From Frankia umida (GTDB lineage Bacteria > Actinomycetota > Actinomycetes > Frankiales > Frankiaceae): a DNA stretch of 64,000 nt. The position numbers were made by a program, and so were the translations under genes. This document shows positions 45,799 through 52,978 of the stretch, piece by piece. Positions within the stretch are counted from its first letter, which is position 1. Every line of letters begins with the position of its first letter. The notes beneath the pieces are model-generated. The model was not told the origin of the DNA and searched no databases. It worked only from the letters and a program-made list of their open reading frames with translations. The DNA lies in NCBI RefSeq assembly GCF_023242945.1, contig NZ_JALKFT010000009.1:150763-214762 (forward strand), read 5' to 3'.

Positions 45799-46716
45799 GT
45801 GGCTGATGCGTCGTCGATCCCCATGGGTGCGGATGAGCAGGCGGCGGACGGCTCGATCGCCGGCCCCGCCGCTTCACCACCCGCACCTGGTGCCGGTGGT
45901 GAAGCTGGCGTCGCCGGCCCGCCGACGCAGCGCGCCGGTTCCCCCGCGGACGGCTGGCTGGCGGCAGGTGGCGGTCAGCCAGATCGTCGCGGTCACGGTC
46001 GCCGCGGTCGTGGTGGCGGGCGGCCGGTGTGGGTGGGGCGGCTCGGGCGGGGTCTGTCCGAGCTGCTGATGACCGCCGGGGTGCTGGTCGTCCTGTTCCT
46101 CGTCTACCAGTTGTGGGTCACGGACCTGTTCGCCGCCCGGACCCAGGACCGCCTGCACCATGAGCTCGAGCAGTCGTGGAGCCGCCCGGCGCCGCGGGTG
46201 CCCGTGCCGTCCGCGCCTCGGACGGCACCACCCCCACCGGCGGTGCCCCTCGGTGACGGTGTCGCGATTCTTCGGGTTCCGCGGCTTGGACGGGATTACG
46301 CGCCCGTCGTCGTGCAGGGCGTCTCGGCGCCGGACCTGCGTCGCGGACCTGGGCATATCCCGGGTACGGCGATGCCCGGTCAGGTCGGGAACTTCGTGGT
46401 CTCGGGGCATCGGACCACGTATGGAAAACCTTTTAATCGTCTGGATGAATTGAAGCCCGGTGACGCCATCGTCGTCGAGGTTCAGGATCGTTACTACACG
46501 TACCGAGTCTCTGGCTCCGAGGTTGTGACCCCAAATCGGGTAGATGTTACATATCCCGTGCCAAAGCATGCGGGAGAGGTTCCGACGAAGAGCCTCATCA
46601 CCTTGACAACCTGTCATCCTGAATATTCGGCCAGTCATCGACTGATCGTGTACGGCGAGCTGGTGGACACCACCGCGAAGTCGGCAGGCCCGCCGCCGGC
46701 GCTGGCTGTCGGGTGA
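45799..46716 (+). CDS. Class E sortase
   Basis: Cysteine transpeptidase that joins surface proteins to the cell wall in high-GC Gram-positives. A 305-aa protein with a disordered N-terminus, a transmembrane helix (about residues 88-112, LLMTAGVLVVLFLVYQLWV) and a sortase domain whose catalytic Cys is in ITLTTCHPEYSASHR, with His in VVSGHRTTYG and Arg in SHRLIVYGE. GTG 45799 is taken, ATG 45823 is possible. No LPxTG/LAxTG substrate gene was seen nearby. The domain-coding part from about 46420 to 46640 uses many more A/T-ending codons than its neighbours. Confidence 0.9.
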   Translation: MADASSIPMGADEQAADGSIAGPAASPPAPGAGGEAGVAGPPTQRAGSPADGWLAAGGGQPDRRGHGRRGRGGGRPVWVGRLGRGLSELLMTAGVLVVLFLVYQLWVTDLFAARTQDRLHHELEQSWSRPAPRVPVPSAPRTAPPPPAVPLGDGVAILRVPRLGRDYAPVVVQGVSAPDLRRGPGHIPGTAMPGQVGNFVVSGHRTTYGKPFNRLDELKPGDAIVVEVQDRYYTYRVSGSEVVTPNRVDVTYPVPKHAGEVPTKSLITLTTCHPEYSASHRLIVYGELVDTTAKSAGPPPALAVG

Positions 46717-46737
46717 ATGCGCGAGGAGGCGCTGACG

Positions 46738-46896
46738 ATGTACGCCTGGCTGTACCGCCACCTCCCCGGCTCCGGTCGCGTGCGGCCGTTGGTAGCTGCA
46801 CTGCTGCTGCTGGGCGTGGTGGCCCTGCTGATGTTTGTGGTCTTTCCTGCGGTGGAGGCGGTTCTGCCGAATGGTCAGGTAACTATGGGTAGTTGA
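46738..46896 (+). CDS. Small membrane protein associated with class E sortase
   Basis: A 52-aa frame, MYAWLYRHLPGSGRVRPLV…, with one strongly hydrophobic helix (about residues 18-38) and a short exported tail ending PNGQVTMGS. GAGGAGG lies 10 nt before ATG 46738, and the gene begins 21 bp after the sortase stop. Similar small proteins follow class E sortase genes in other actinobacteria, so it is probably a conserved partner. Confidence 0.8.
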   Translation: MYAWLYRHLPGSGRVRPLVAALLLLGVVALLMFVVFPAVEAVLPNGQVTMGS

Positions 46897-47276
46897 GTGG
46901 GTCGTAAATTGCAACCAGTGGGCCGAGGTGGACGGGGGGCGACGGTCGCCCGCGCTTCCGATGATTCGGTGGAATGGACACGGCGTGGTCCCGCCGTCGG
47001 AGCGGGAAAGCCCTCGATGTTCCTTTGTGCTTTGGTCGACAGGGAGCCCATCTCGGCACCGCGGACCGTGGCGTGGTGGTCGGTCTGGGGGCGGCGGAAA
47101 GTCGGTCATCGGATATCCTGCGCCATGGGCGGCGTTACGCTCGCAAAGTGTGGGCATCGGTGCCTGCGGCATCGCGGCAGCCGCGCCTGATGGAGGCGGT
47201 GGTGTACAGGCCAGAGCCCCTGTGGTCGACGCGTGTGGTTGTGGGTCCGTGGCGGGATCGTCTTCGGGGGAATTCC
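46897..47276. other. Intergenic region before the GGDEF-EAL gene
   Basis: 380 bp. The frame of the downstream gene is open upstream to 46974, but the translation is irregular and codon use is not gene-like, so I treat it as non-coding. It is less GC-rich than most of the window. No c-di-GMP riboswitch consensus was found. Confidence 0.45.
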
Positions 47277-49493
47277 ATGAAATGGCGGTATCAGAATGGG
47301 CGCTGGTCAGCGGTCCACGTCGACGGCAGGCGTCGAGTGGCGCACCAGACGCGAACCTCCCGACACGCGGCCGCCCACACCGGGAGGGGCGGGCTGAGCG
47401 GTCGCGACCCGGCGGACCGCGACCCGGCAGGTTCAGGTCCGGACCCGGGTGGGCGTTCTCCTCGCGACGGGTGCGTCGTGGGCAAGGGGGCACCACAGGT
47501 ACAGCGGTCTGTCACCGGGCCGGTCGACACCTGCAGGTCGGCGTTGGACGCCGGGCCGCAGGTGGTGACCGGGCCGGCCGGGGGTGCGGGCCTGGTGGAC
47601 GATCCCGGGCCGGCTGGCGGAGCTGGCACGGATGGGGTGGCGGGCCGGATCGTCGGGGCCGGGCGGACGCCCGCGCAGGCGCGTGAACCCGGGCGGGCAG
47701 CGGTCGGGATAGCGACCGTTGTCGAGCGGGCCGGGCAGTTCGACCGGGTCGGGCAGTTCGACCGGGTCGGGCAGGTCGGGCGTCCGGGCCAGACCGGTTC
47801 CACCAGCCAGGTGATCCGCGCGATCGTGTTCGCGAGCGTCCTGTTCGCGGTGATCGTGCTCGTGTGCGGGGTGGAGGTCGGCCTTCGTTCGGCAGCGGCG
47901 CCTCCGGCCGGCACGTCGGATGCGGCGCGGGTCGCGTCCAGCGTGGTGTCGGCGTTGCTGGCGTCCCTGGCCACCTTTCTGCTGACCGCGGTCGCCTTCG
48001 GTCTCACCCGGCTGCGTGGCCGGGCGGCGAGCGGCGGTGGGGCCGGCTGGCGCGCACCGGGGCGCGACGAACTGACCGGGCTGCCTGACCGGCGGCATCT
48101 GCTCGACGTCGCCGGGCGCTGGCTTGGCGGGGGAGGGCACCGCTCCCGCGGGGTCGCCCCGGTCGGGCTGCTGCTGCTCGATCTGGACGGGATGCGGGAT
48201 GTCAACCTGGCGCTCGGCCACGAGCAGGGCGATCGCCTGATCGCCACGGTCGGTCGCCGTCTGCGCGCCGCGCTGCCCGCGTCCACCCTGTTGGCGCGGA
48301 TCGACGGGGACGGGTTCGCCGTCCTGCTCCGCGGGATCGACGCCGCCCGCTGCGAACGGGTCGCCGCGGACCTGCGGGCCGCCCTCGAACCACCGGTCAT
48401 GCTGGCGGCCACGCCGGTCCGGCCGGACGCGAGCATCGGCATCGCCCGGTCCCCGCAGCACGGCCGCACCGTGCACGAACTGCTGCGGCACGCCGAGCAG
48501 GCGATGCACGCGCACAAACGGACCCGGGACGGCCAGCCCGGCGAGGCACCCGTCAACCGGGCGCGGCTGCTGCTGCGGGCCGAGGTGCGCCAGGCGTTCG
48601 ACCGTGGCCAGATCGAGGTGACCTACCAGCCCAAGGCGGACCTGCGCAGCGGCCGCATCAGCGGGGTCGAGGCCCTGGTGCGTTGGCGTCATCCGGTCGA
48701 CGGCCTGCGTGGGCCCGGGGCGTTCCTCACCGAGGTCGACCGGGCCGGGCTGATGCCGCGGCTCACCCGGTTCGTGCTCGACCAGGCCCTGGCCGACTGC
48801 GCGCGGTGGCGGGCGGGGGGGGCCTTCCTCACCGTCTCGGTGAACGTGCCCGCGTCCGTCATCGTCGAGACCTCGTTCGTCGATGTCGTGCGGATCGCGC
48901 TGGCCCGACACCGGCTGCCGTCCTCGGTGCTGGTCATCGAGCTCACCGAGGACACCCTGGTCGAGGCCCGGGACGCGGCGCGACGCACCCTGGTGGGGCT
49001 GCGCCGCCACGGGGTGCGGGTCAGCCTCGACGACTACGGCACCGGCTTCTGCTCGCTGACCTACCTGCGGGAACTGCCCGCGGACGAGGTGAAGCTCGAC
49101 CGCACCTTCCTGCGGGATCTTGACGCCGATCCGGCGGCCGCGGAGATCGTGCGGTCCACCGTCCGGCTCGCCCACGCCCTGCGGATGCGCATCGTCGTCG
49201 AGGGGGTCGAGACGCAGCGCTCCTGGCAGACCCTCGCCGACTGGCAGTGCGACGAGGTGCAGGGCTTCTTCATCGCCGGTCCGATGGCCGGTGACCGGAT
49301 CGTCATCTGGCTGGGGGAATGGGCCGCCCGGCTCTCCGCCCGGCCGCTTGCCACCGGGCCCGCGCTGAGCGCACCGCCGTCGGTGGCGGCCGCGGGCCCG
49401 GCGGGACGTGCGGCCGTCGGGCCGGCGACGACCGGGGCGACCCGGTGGGCCGCCGGCTACCGGGTCGCCCCGGTCGACCGCGCCGCATCCTGA
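47277..49493 (+). CDS. GGDEF-EAL protein with degenerate GGDEF, predicted c-di-GMP phosphodiesterase
   Basis: A 738-aa membrane protein. After a low-complexity N-terminus (with a duplicated QFDRVG unit at 47736-47771) come two transmembrane helices (about residues 185-205 and 225-250), a GGDEF domain (DELTGLPDRRHLL … ) and an EAL domain. The GGDEF signature is replaced by IDGDGF, so cyclase activity is unlikely. The EAL part keeps EALVRWRHP, VSVNVPA, ELTED, DDYGTGFCSL, VKLDR, EGVET and QGFFIAGP, the residues needed for c-di-GMP hydrolysis. ATG 47277 is taken with GGGGGA upstream. Its location inside the polysaccharide locus suggests control of polymer output by c-di-GMP. Confidence 0.85.
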   Translation: MKWRYQNGRWSAVHVDGRRRVAHQTRTSRHAAAHTGRGGLSGRDPADRDPAGSGPDPGGRSPRDGCVVGKGAPQVQRSVTGPVDTCRSALDAGPQVVTGPAGGAGLVDDPGPAGGAGTDGVAGRIVGAGRTPAQAREPGRAAVGIATVVERAGQFDRVGQFDRVGQVGRPGQTGSTSQVIRAIVFASVLFAVIVLVCGVEVGLRSAAAPPAGTSDAARVASSVVSALLASLATFLLTAVAFGLTRLRGRAASGGGAGWRAPGRDELTGLPDRRHLLDVAGRWLGGGGHRSRGVAPVGLLLLDLDGMRDVNLALGHEQGDRLIATVGRRLRAALPASTLLARIDGDGFAVLLRGIDAARCERVAADLRAALEPPVMLAATPVRPDASIGIARSPQHGRTVHELLRHAEQAMHAHKRTRDGQPGEAPVNRARLLLRAEVRQAFDRGQIEVTYQPKADLRSGRISGVEALVRWRHPVDGLRGPGAFLTEVDRAGLMPRLTRFVLDQALADCARWRAGGAFLTVSVNVPASVIVETSFVDVVRIALARHRLPSSVLVIELTEDTLVEARDAARRTLVGLRRHGVRVSLDDYGTGFCSLTYLRELPADEVKLDRTFLRDLDADPAAAEIVRSTVRLAHALRMRIVVEGVETQRSWQTLADWQCDEVQGFFIAGPMAGDRIVIWLGEWAARLSARPLATGPALSAPPSVAAAGPAGRAAVGPATTGATRWAAGYRVAPVDRAAS

Positions 49494-49541
49494 GCCCAGC
49501 CGGGTTCTGAGCCCAGCCGGGTTCTGAGCTCAGCCGTGTCC
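49491..49541 (+). repeat. 17-bp tandem repeat x3 with stops in all frames
   Basis: Three units beginning TGAGC(C/T)CAGCCG at 49491, 49508 and 49525; the first two are identical, the third diverged. With a period of 17 bp the TGA of each unit falls in a different frame, so reading-through from the GGDEF-EAL gene is stopped in every frame. The third unit overlaps the end of the convergent oxidoreductase gene. Confidence 0.85.
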
Positions 49542-50279
49542 GGTGTCGGAGGTCGCGGCGGTGTCGAGGCGCAGGGTGAGGTCGGCGGTCGCCCGGATCT
49601 CCCGGGCGGTGTCGCCGGGCGCGCCGGTGACCAGCCGGGTGCAGATGTCGCGGTACATCGCCGGGTAGGCGTCCAACCGGTTGACCCGGCGGCGGCGCAG
49701 CAGCCGGGAGCCCGCCTCGGCGGTGTAGCGGGCGCCGTCCACGATGGTGACGGTGACCCCGTTGGCCCGTAGCTCGGTGTGTTCGCGCAGCCCGTAGCGG
49801 CTCCCGCCGGCACTGGTCAGCACGAGGGACAACGCCGCGTCGTTGGCGAGTTCCACGTACACGGTGTAGGTGCCGCCGCGGGCGACCGACACCGTCTGAC
49901 GGCGCACCGGGGCGAAGTCGTTGAGCCACAGGAAATGGTCGATCCAGTGGCAGCCGTTGCTCACCAGCCGGCTGCGGGAGGCCGGCCAGCGATACCAGTG
50001 CCGCGCCGGCAGCGGTTCCTCGAACACGACCGCGCTGTACAGCATCGGCTCGGTGGCGTCAGCGAGGCGCAGGTCGGCCCGTAGCCAGGCGTTCATCGGG
50101 GAGTACCGGCGCTGGAAGCAGGCGAACAGGCGGCCGCCGGCGTCCAGATGTTTCTCGAGTTCGTCCAGGTCGGCCTCGGTGGTGACAACCGGTTTCTCGA
50201 CGACGGCGACCGCGCCGCGCCGCAGGGCGGCCAGGGCCAGCGGCGCGTGGGTGTGATGGAAGCCGGCGATCAGGTCCAC
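49530..50279 (-). CDS. Gfo/Idh/MocA-family oxidoreductase, 5' end disrupted
   Basis: NAD(P)-dependent sugar oxidoreductase. The frame from GTG 50279 gives 249 aa beginning inside the Rossmann domain (VDLIAGFHHTHAPLALAALRRG, then VVEKPV). The same frame continues upstream to about 50465 with clear coding content (TAALFGLGHYAKTQVVPHV, RIHEVDP), which is the missing nucleotide-binding N-terminus, but no ATG, GTG or TTG occurs in it. The true start must lie in the G/C homopolymer region just beyond, so either sequence errors there shift the frame or the gene is broken. It ends the large leftward operon. Substrate unknown; probably a nucleotide sugar. Confidence 0.75.
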   Translation of the reverse strand: MDLIAGFHHTHAPLALAALRRGAVAVVEKPVVTTEADLDELEKHLDAGGRLFACFQRRYSPMNAWLRADLRLADATEPMLYSAVVFEEPLPARHWYRWPASRSRLVSNGCHWIDHFLWLNDFAPVRRQTVSVARGGTYTVYVELANDAALSLVLTSAGGSRYGLREHTELRANGVTVTIVDGARYTAEAGSRLLRRRRVNRLDAYPAMYRDICTRLVTGAPGDTAREIRATADLTLRLDTAATSDTGHG

Positions 50280-50465
50280 ATCGGTCGGCTCGTCCGGACA
50301 GGGCAGCGGTGAGGTGTCGAACGTGAACCGGTCGTTGCGCCGGGTACCGATCTGGACAGGGTCGACCTCGTGGATGCGGACCAGGTCCAGATGGTCGCGG
50401 ACGTGCGGGACGACCTGGGTCTTCGCATAGTGACCGAGGCCGAACAGGGCGGCGGTGGGCCGGCG

Positions 50466-50598
50466 CCCCCCCCCCCGGGTGAACCCCCGGGTGTACCGCG
50501 GCCCCAGCCGGCGGGGGGGGCCGGGGGGGGCCGCGCGGGGGGGGGGGAACGACGTGGGTCTAGGATTTGTCCCGGGGGCCTAACCGGGGGGGGGGGGG
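50466..50598. repeat. Cluster of long G and C homopolymers
   Basis: Within 133 bp there are runs of 11 C, 8 G, 8 G, 11 G and 13 G, with little other sequence between. Nothing like this occurs elsewhere in the window. It separates the unknown gene (50560-51300) from the oxidoreductase in an otherwise tightly overlapping operon and removes the start of the latter. A sequencing or assembly fault is likely; a true G-rich variable tract is the other possibility. Confidence 0.85.
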
Positions 50599-51300
50599 CG
50601 GGCGCCCCCCGCCGGGTGTCACCGACCGGGTGTCCGGCGGCGCCTGCCGGCGGGGGGCGCGGGTGGCGACGGCGCTGGTGGCGCGAAGCAGCTGGTCGTC
50701 GCGGCGGGGACCCTGCCATTCGATGGCGAGCCAGTCGACCAGTCGGTCGACACTGGCCGGGTCGAGCGGCGCACCGGACGCCGGCGACCAGCCGATCAGC
50801 GCGTCGTCGACGTCCGGCGGGGAGGTGGCCGGTCGGGCCCGTCGCACCAGTGGCGCGTCCGGGGCCCGTCCGGCCCGCGGGCGGGTGCGCACCAGCCGCG
50901 GGTCGAGCACCACCCGTTCCATTCCGGCGGGATGGGCGGGCGCGACGAACGCGACCGTGGTCCCCACCGTCAGCGGATCCCCGCCGGGGGCGCTGGACGT
51001 GTCGCGGATGTCGGATGGGCCGGGGCTGTCGGGGGGCAGGATGACGCCGAGGCCGACCGCGACGTGACGATGGTTGCGGCCGCGTTCCTGGAGTCGGCTC
51101 AGGCCCTTGCGGGCGACGGCCTGCACGCCGAACTCGCGGGTGTAGGCGGCGAGTTCCCGCGGGCCGCCGGCACGCACGAAGTACTGGCCGTCCACCGGGA
51201 ACAGGGTGATCCACAGCGTCGGTCGGATGCGCACGCCACCGGCGACCGTCGTCTCGTCGAGGTAGCCGTCCACCCAGCGGTCGGCGACGAGAATCCTCAT
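50560..51300 (-). CDS. Unknown protein in polysaccharide operon, C-terminus doubtful
   Basis: A 246-aa frame from ATG 51300, with GGAGG 4-8 nt upstream and a 4-nt overlap with the phosphatase gene. The first 200 residues look like a real globular protein (MRILVADRWVDGYLDETTVAGG, TLWITLFPVDGQYFVRAGGP, DRLVDWLAIEWQGPRRDDQ), but I recognise no family, signal peptide or membrane helix. The last 25 residues enter the homopolymer cluster and become Pro/Arg/Gly-rich, so the true C-terminus is probably lost or frame-shifted. By location it takes part in surface polysaccharide metabolism. Confidence 0.6.
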   Translation of the reverse strand: MRILVADRWVDGYLDETTVAGGVRIRPTLWITLFPVDGQYFVRAGGPRELAAYTREFGVQAVARKGLSRLQERGRNHRHVAVGLGVILPPDSPGPSDIRDTSSAPGGDPLTVGTTVAFVAPAHPAGMERVVLDPRLVRTRPRAGRAPDAPLVRRARPATSPPDVDDALIGWSPASGAPLDPASVDRLVDWLAIEWQGPRRDDQLLRATSAVATRAPRRQAPPDTRSVTPGGGRPPPPPRLGPRDKS

Positions 51301-52022
51301 CCGACCTCCGCGCCGTGCCGCGACACCCGCGATGCCCGGTCGCCGCCCTCGCCCTGACGCGGCACACGCCCGGCCGGCTCTGGCATCGGCCCGGTGCGCC
51401 ACACCTGACAGGCCTGGGCGAGCAGCGACATCGGGCCGGTCAGCGCGTCGTCGATCATGCTGGCGCAGGCCTCGAAGCGGGGACGGCCCTCATCGATGGG
51501 GTCGGTCAGATCGTCGAGTTCGGCCGGCACGATCCGTCCGGTGGCCCGGGCCCGTAGGGCGGCGGCGACGAGTAGTTCCCCGGCTGGACGTACCGGCCCG
51601 ATCGGCAGGTCGGCGAGTCGGACCGCCGAGGTCAGCCGGGCGAACTCGCGCAGCGTGAACGTGCGTCGCAGGGCCCGCGGACACTGCGTGACCACCGCCG
51701 AGCGGTGCTCCCGGGTCGCGCAGAGCACCAGGTCGCTGCGTTCGACCAGGTCGGGGGTGAGCCGTCGACTGTGGAAGCCGGTGGGGTCCAGGCCCCTGGC
51801 CCGCAGCAGTTCGACGGAGTGCCGGTGCATCGCGTCGCCGTCGCAGGCGTGCACCCCGGCGCTGGCGATCGCCAGCTGCTGGGAGACCCAGGCGGCCCCC
51901 GGGCTGCCCCGCCTGGCCGGGAAGTAGGCGGCGGCGAGATGCTGCGCCAGCGGCGAACGGCAGAGGTTGCCGGTGCAGACCATCAGGACGGTCCACGGAC
52001 CGGTCCGCGCGGGTGCGCTCAT
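51297..52022 (-). CDS. Low-molecular-weight protein-tyrosine phosphatase
   Basis: LMW-PTP of the Wzb/PtpA type. Its P-loop is CTGNLCRS (nucleophile Cys16, Arg22) directly after the first strand, and the acid loop is DLTDPIDEG (DP motif). The 241 aa exceed the usual 150-160 because of insertions and a C-terminal tail. In capsule loci this enzyme dephosphorylates the Wzc-type tyrosine kinase and sets chain length; no such kinase is visible in the window. ATG 52022 overlaps the preceding gene by 4 nt and the next gene overlaps its end by 4 nt. Confidence 0.88.
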   Translation of the reverse strand: MSAPARTGPWTVLMVCTGNLCRSPLAQHLAAAYFPARRGSPGAAWVSQQLAIASAGVHACDGDAMHRHSVELLRARGLDPTGFHSRRLTPDLVERSDLVLCATREHRSAVVTQCPRALRRTFTLREFARLTSAVRLADLPIGPVRPAGELLVAAALRARATGRIVPAELDDLTDPIDEGRPRFEACASMIDDALTGPMSLLAQACQVWRTGPMPEPAGRVPRQGEGGDRASRVSRHGAEVG

Positions 52023-52978
52023 GACCCGTGTGGGGCGGTCGGCCCCTGCGCGGCGGCTGGCTTCTGCGTGGCGACGGGTGCCTGTGCGGTGGTGGGTGCC
52101 TGTGCGGTGGTGGGTGCCTGTGCGGTGGTGGGTGTCTGGTGGGGGGCGGGGTCGCGGCGCCAGTAGACGCCCGTCCAGTCGACCGAGACGATCTGCTCGT
52201 CGATGCCGTGGGCGGCGCGGTAGTCGTCCACCGCGGCGCGGCAACCGGGCACGGCGCCGTAGTCGTCCACGATGCAGAAACCGCCCGGGGCGAGCTTCGG
52301 GTAGAGGGCGGTGAGCGCGTCGATGGTGCTCTCGTACATGTCGCCGTCCAGACGCAGCACCGCCAGCCGCTCGATGGGTGCGTGCGGCAGGGTGTCGCGG
52401 AACCAGCCCGGCAGGAACTGGACCTGGTCGTCGAGCAGACCGTACCGGCGGAAGTTGTCCCGTACCTGGTCGACGGAGACGGCGAGCGCGCTGTGCTCGT
52501 GATGGCGGTCGCCGGCGTCGGCGGCGTACCGCGGGTTGGGCACGGGCAGGCCGGCGAACGAGTCGGCGACCCACACCGTCCGATCGTCGACGCCGTAGGC
52601 GGCCAGCACGCCGCGCATCAGGATGCAGGCGCCGCCGCGCCACACCCCGGTCTCGATCAGGTCGCCCGGCACCTCGCCCCGGATCACCTGCTGGACGCAT
52701 TCCTGGAGGTTGCGCATCCGCAGTTCGCCGGTCATGGTGTGCGCCAGCCGCGGCCAGTCCCGTCCGTCCCCGCGATGCTCCGGTGGTGTCCGGCGGACGA
52801 TCTCCATGCCCTGGCGCTGGACGGCCCGGGCGACGAGCCGCCGGGCGTTGCCCCGCGGCTCCCACACGCTGCCGTCGCCGCCGTCCCACAGGGTGAAGGT
52901 CAGCGTGGAACGGAGCAGGTCAAGATAGCGTTCTGTGATCGCGGTCTGGTCCGCTCGGGTGGGGCTCTGCGTGGTCAT
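52019..52978 (-). CDS. Possible independent start of the TylF-like methyltransferase
   Basis: Alternative reading of the 3' part of the fused frame. ATG 52978 (MTTQSPTRADQTAITERYLDLL) matches where TylF-family proteins begin and AGGAG stands 5-7 nt upstream. This gives a 319-aa Mg2+- and SAM-dependent O-methyltransferase that could be made alone even if the flippase frame runs into it. The C-terminus carries a repeated TTAQAP unit (three copies) with no homologue in the core domain. Confidence 0.55.
   Translation of the reverse strand: MTTQSPTRADQTAITERYLDLLRSTLTFTLWDGGDGSVWEPRGNARRLVARAVQRQGMEIVRRTPPEHRGDGRDWPRLAHTMTGELRMRNLQECVQQVIRGEVPGDLIETGVWRGGACILMRGVLAAYGVDDRTVWVADSFAGLPVPNPRYAADAGDRHHEHSALAVSVDQVRDNFRRYGLLDDQVQFLPGWFRDTLPHAPIERLAVLRLDGDMYESTIDALTALYPKLAPGGFCIVDDYGAVPGCRAAVDDYRAAHGIDEQIVSVDWTGVYWRRDPAPHQTPTTAQAPTTAQAPTTAQAPVATQKPAAAQGPTAPHGS

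Noticed and set aside
46897..47276. c-di-GMP riboswitch before the GGDEF-EAL gene
   Set aside because: The conserved core bases of the known GEMM classes were not found.
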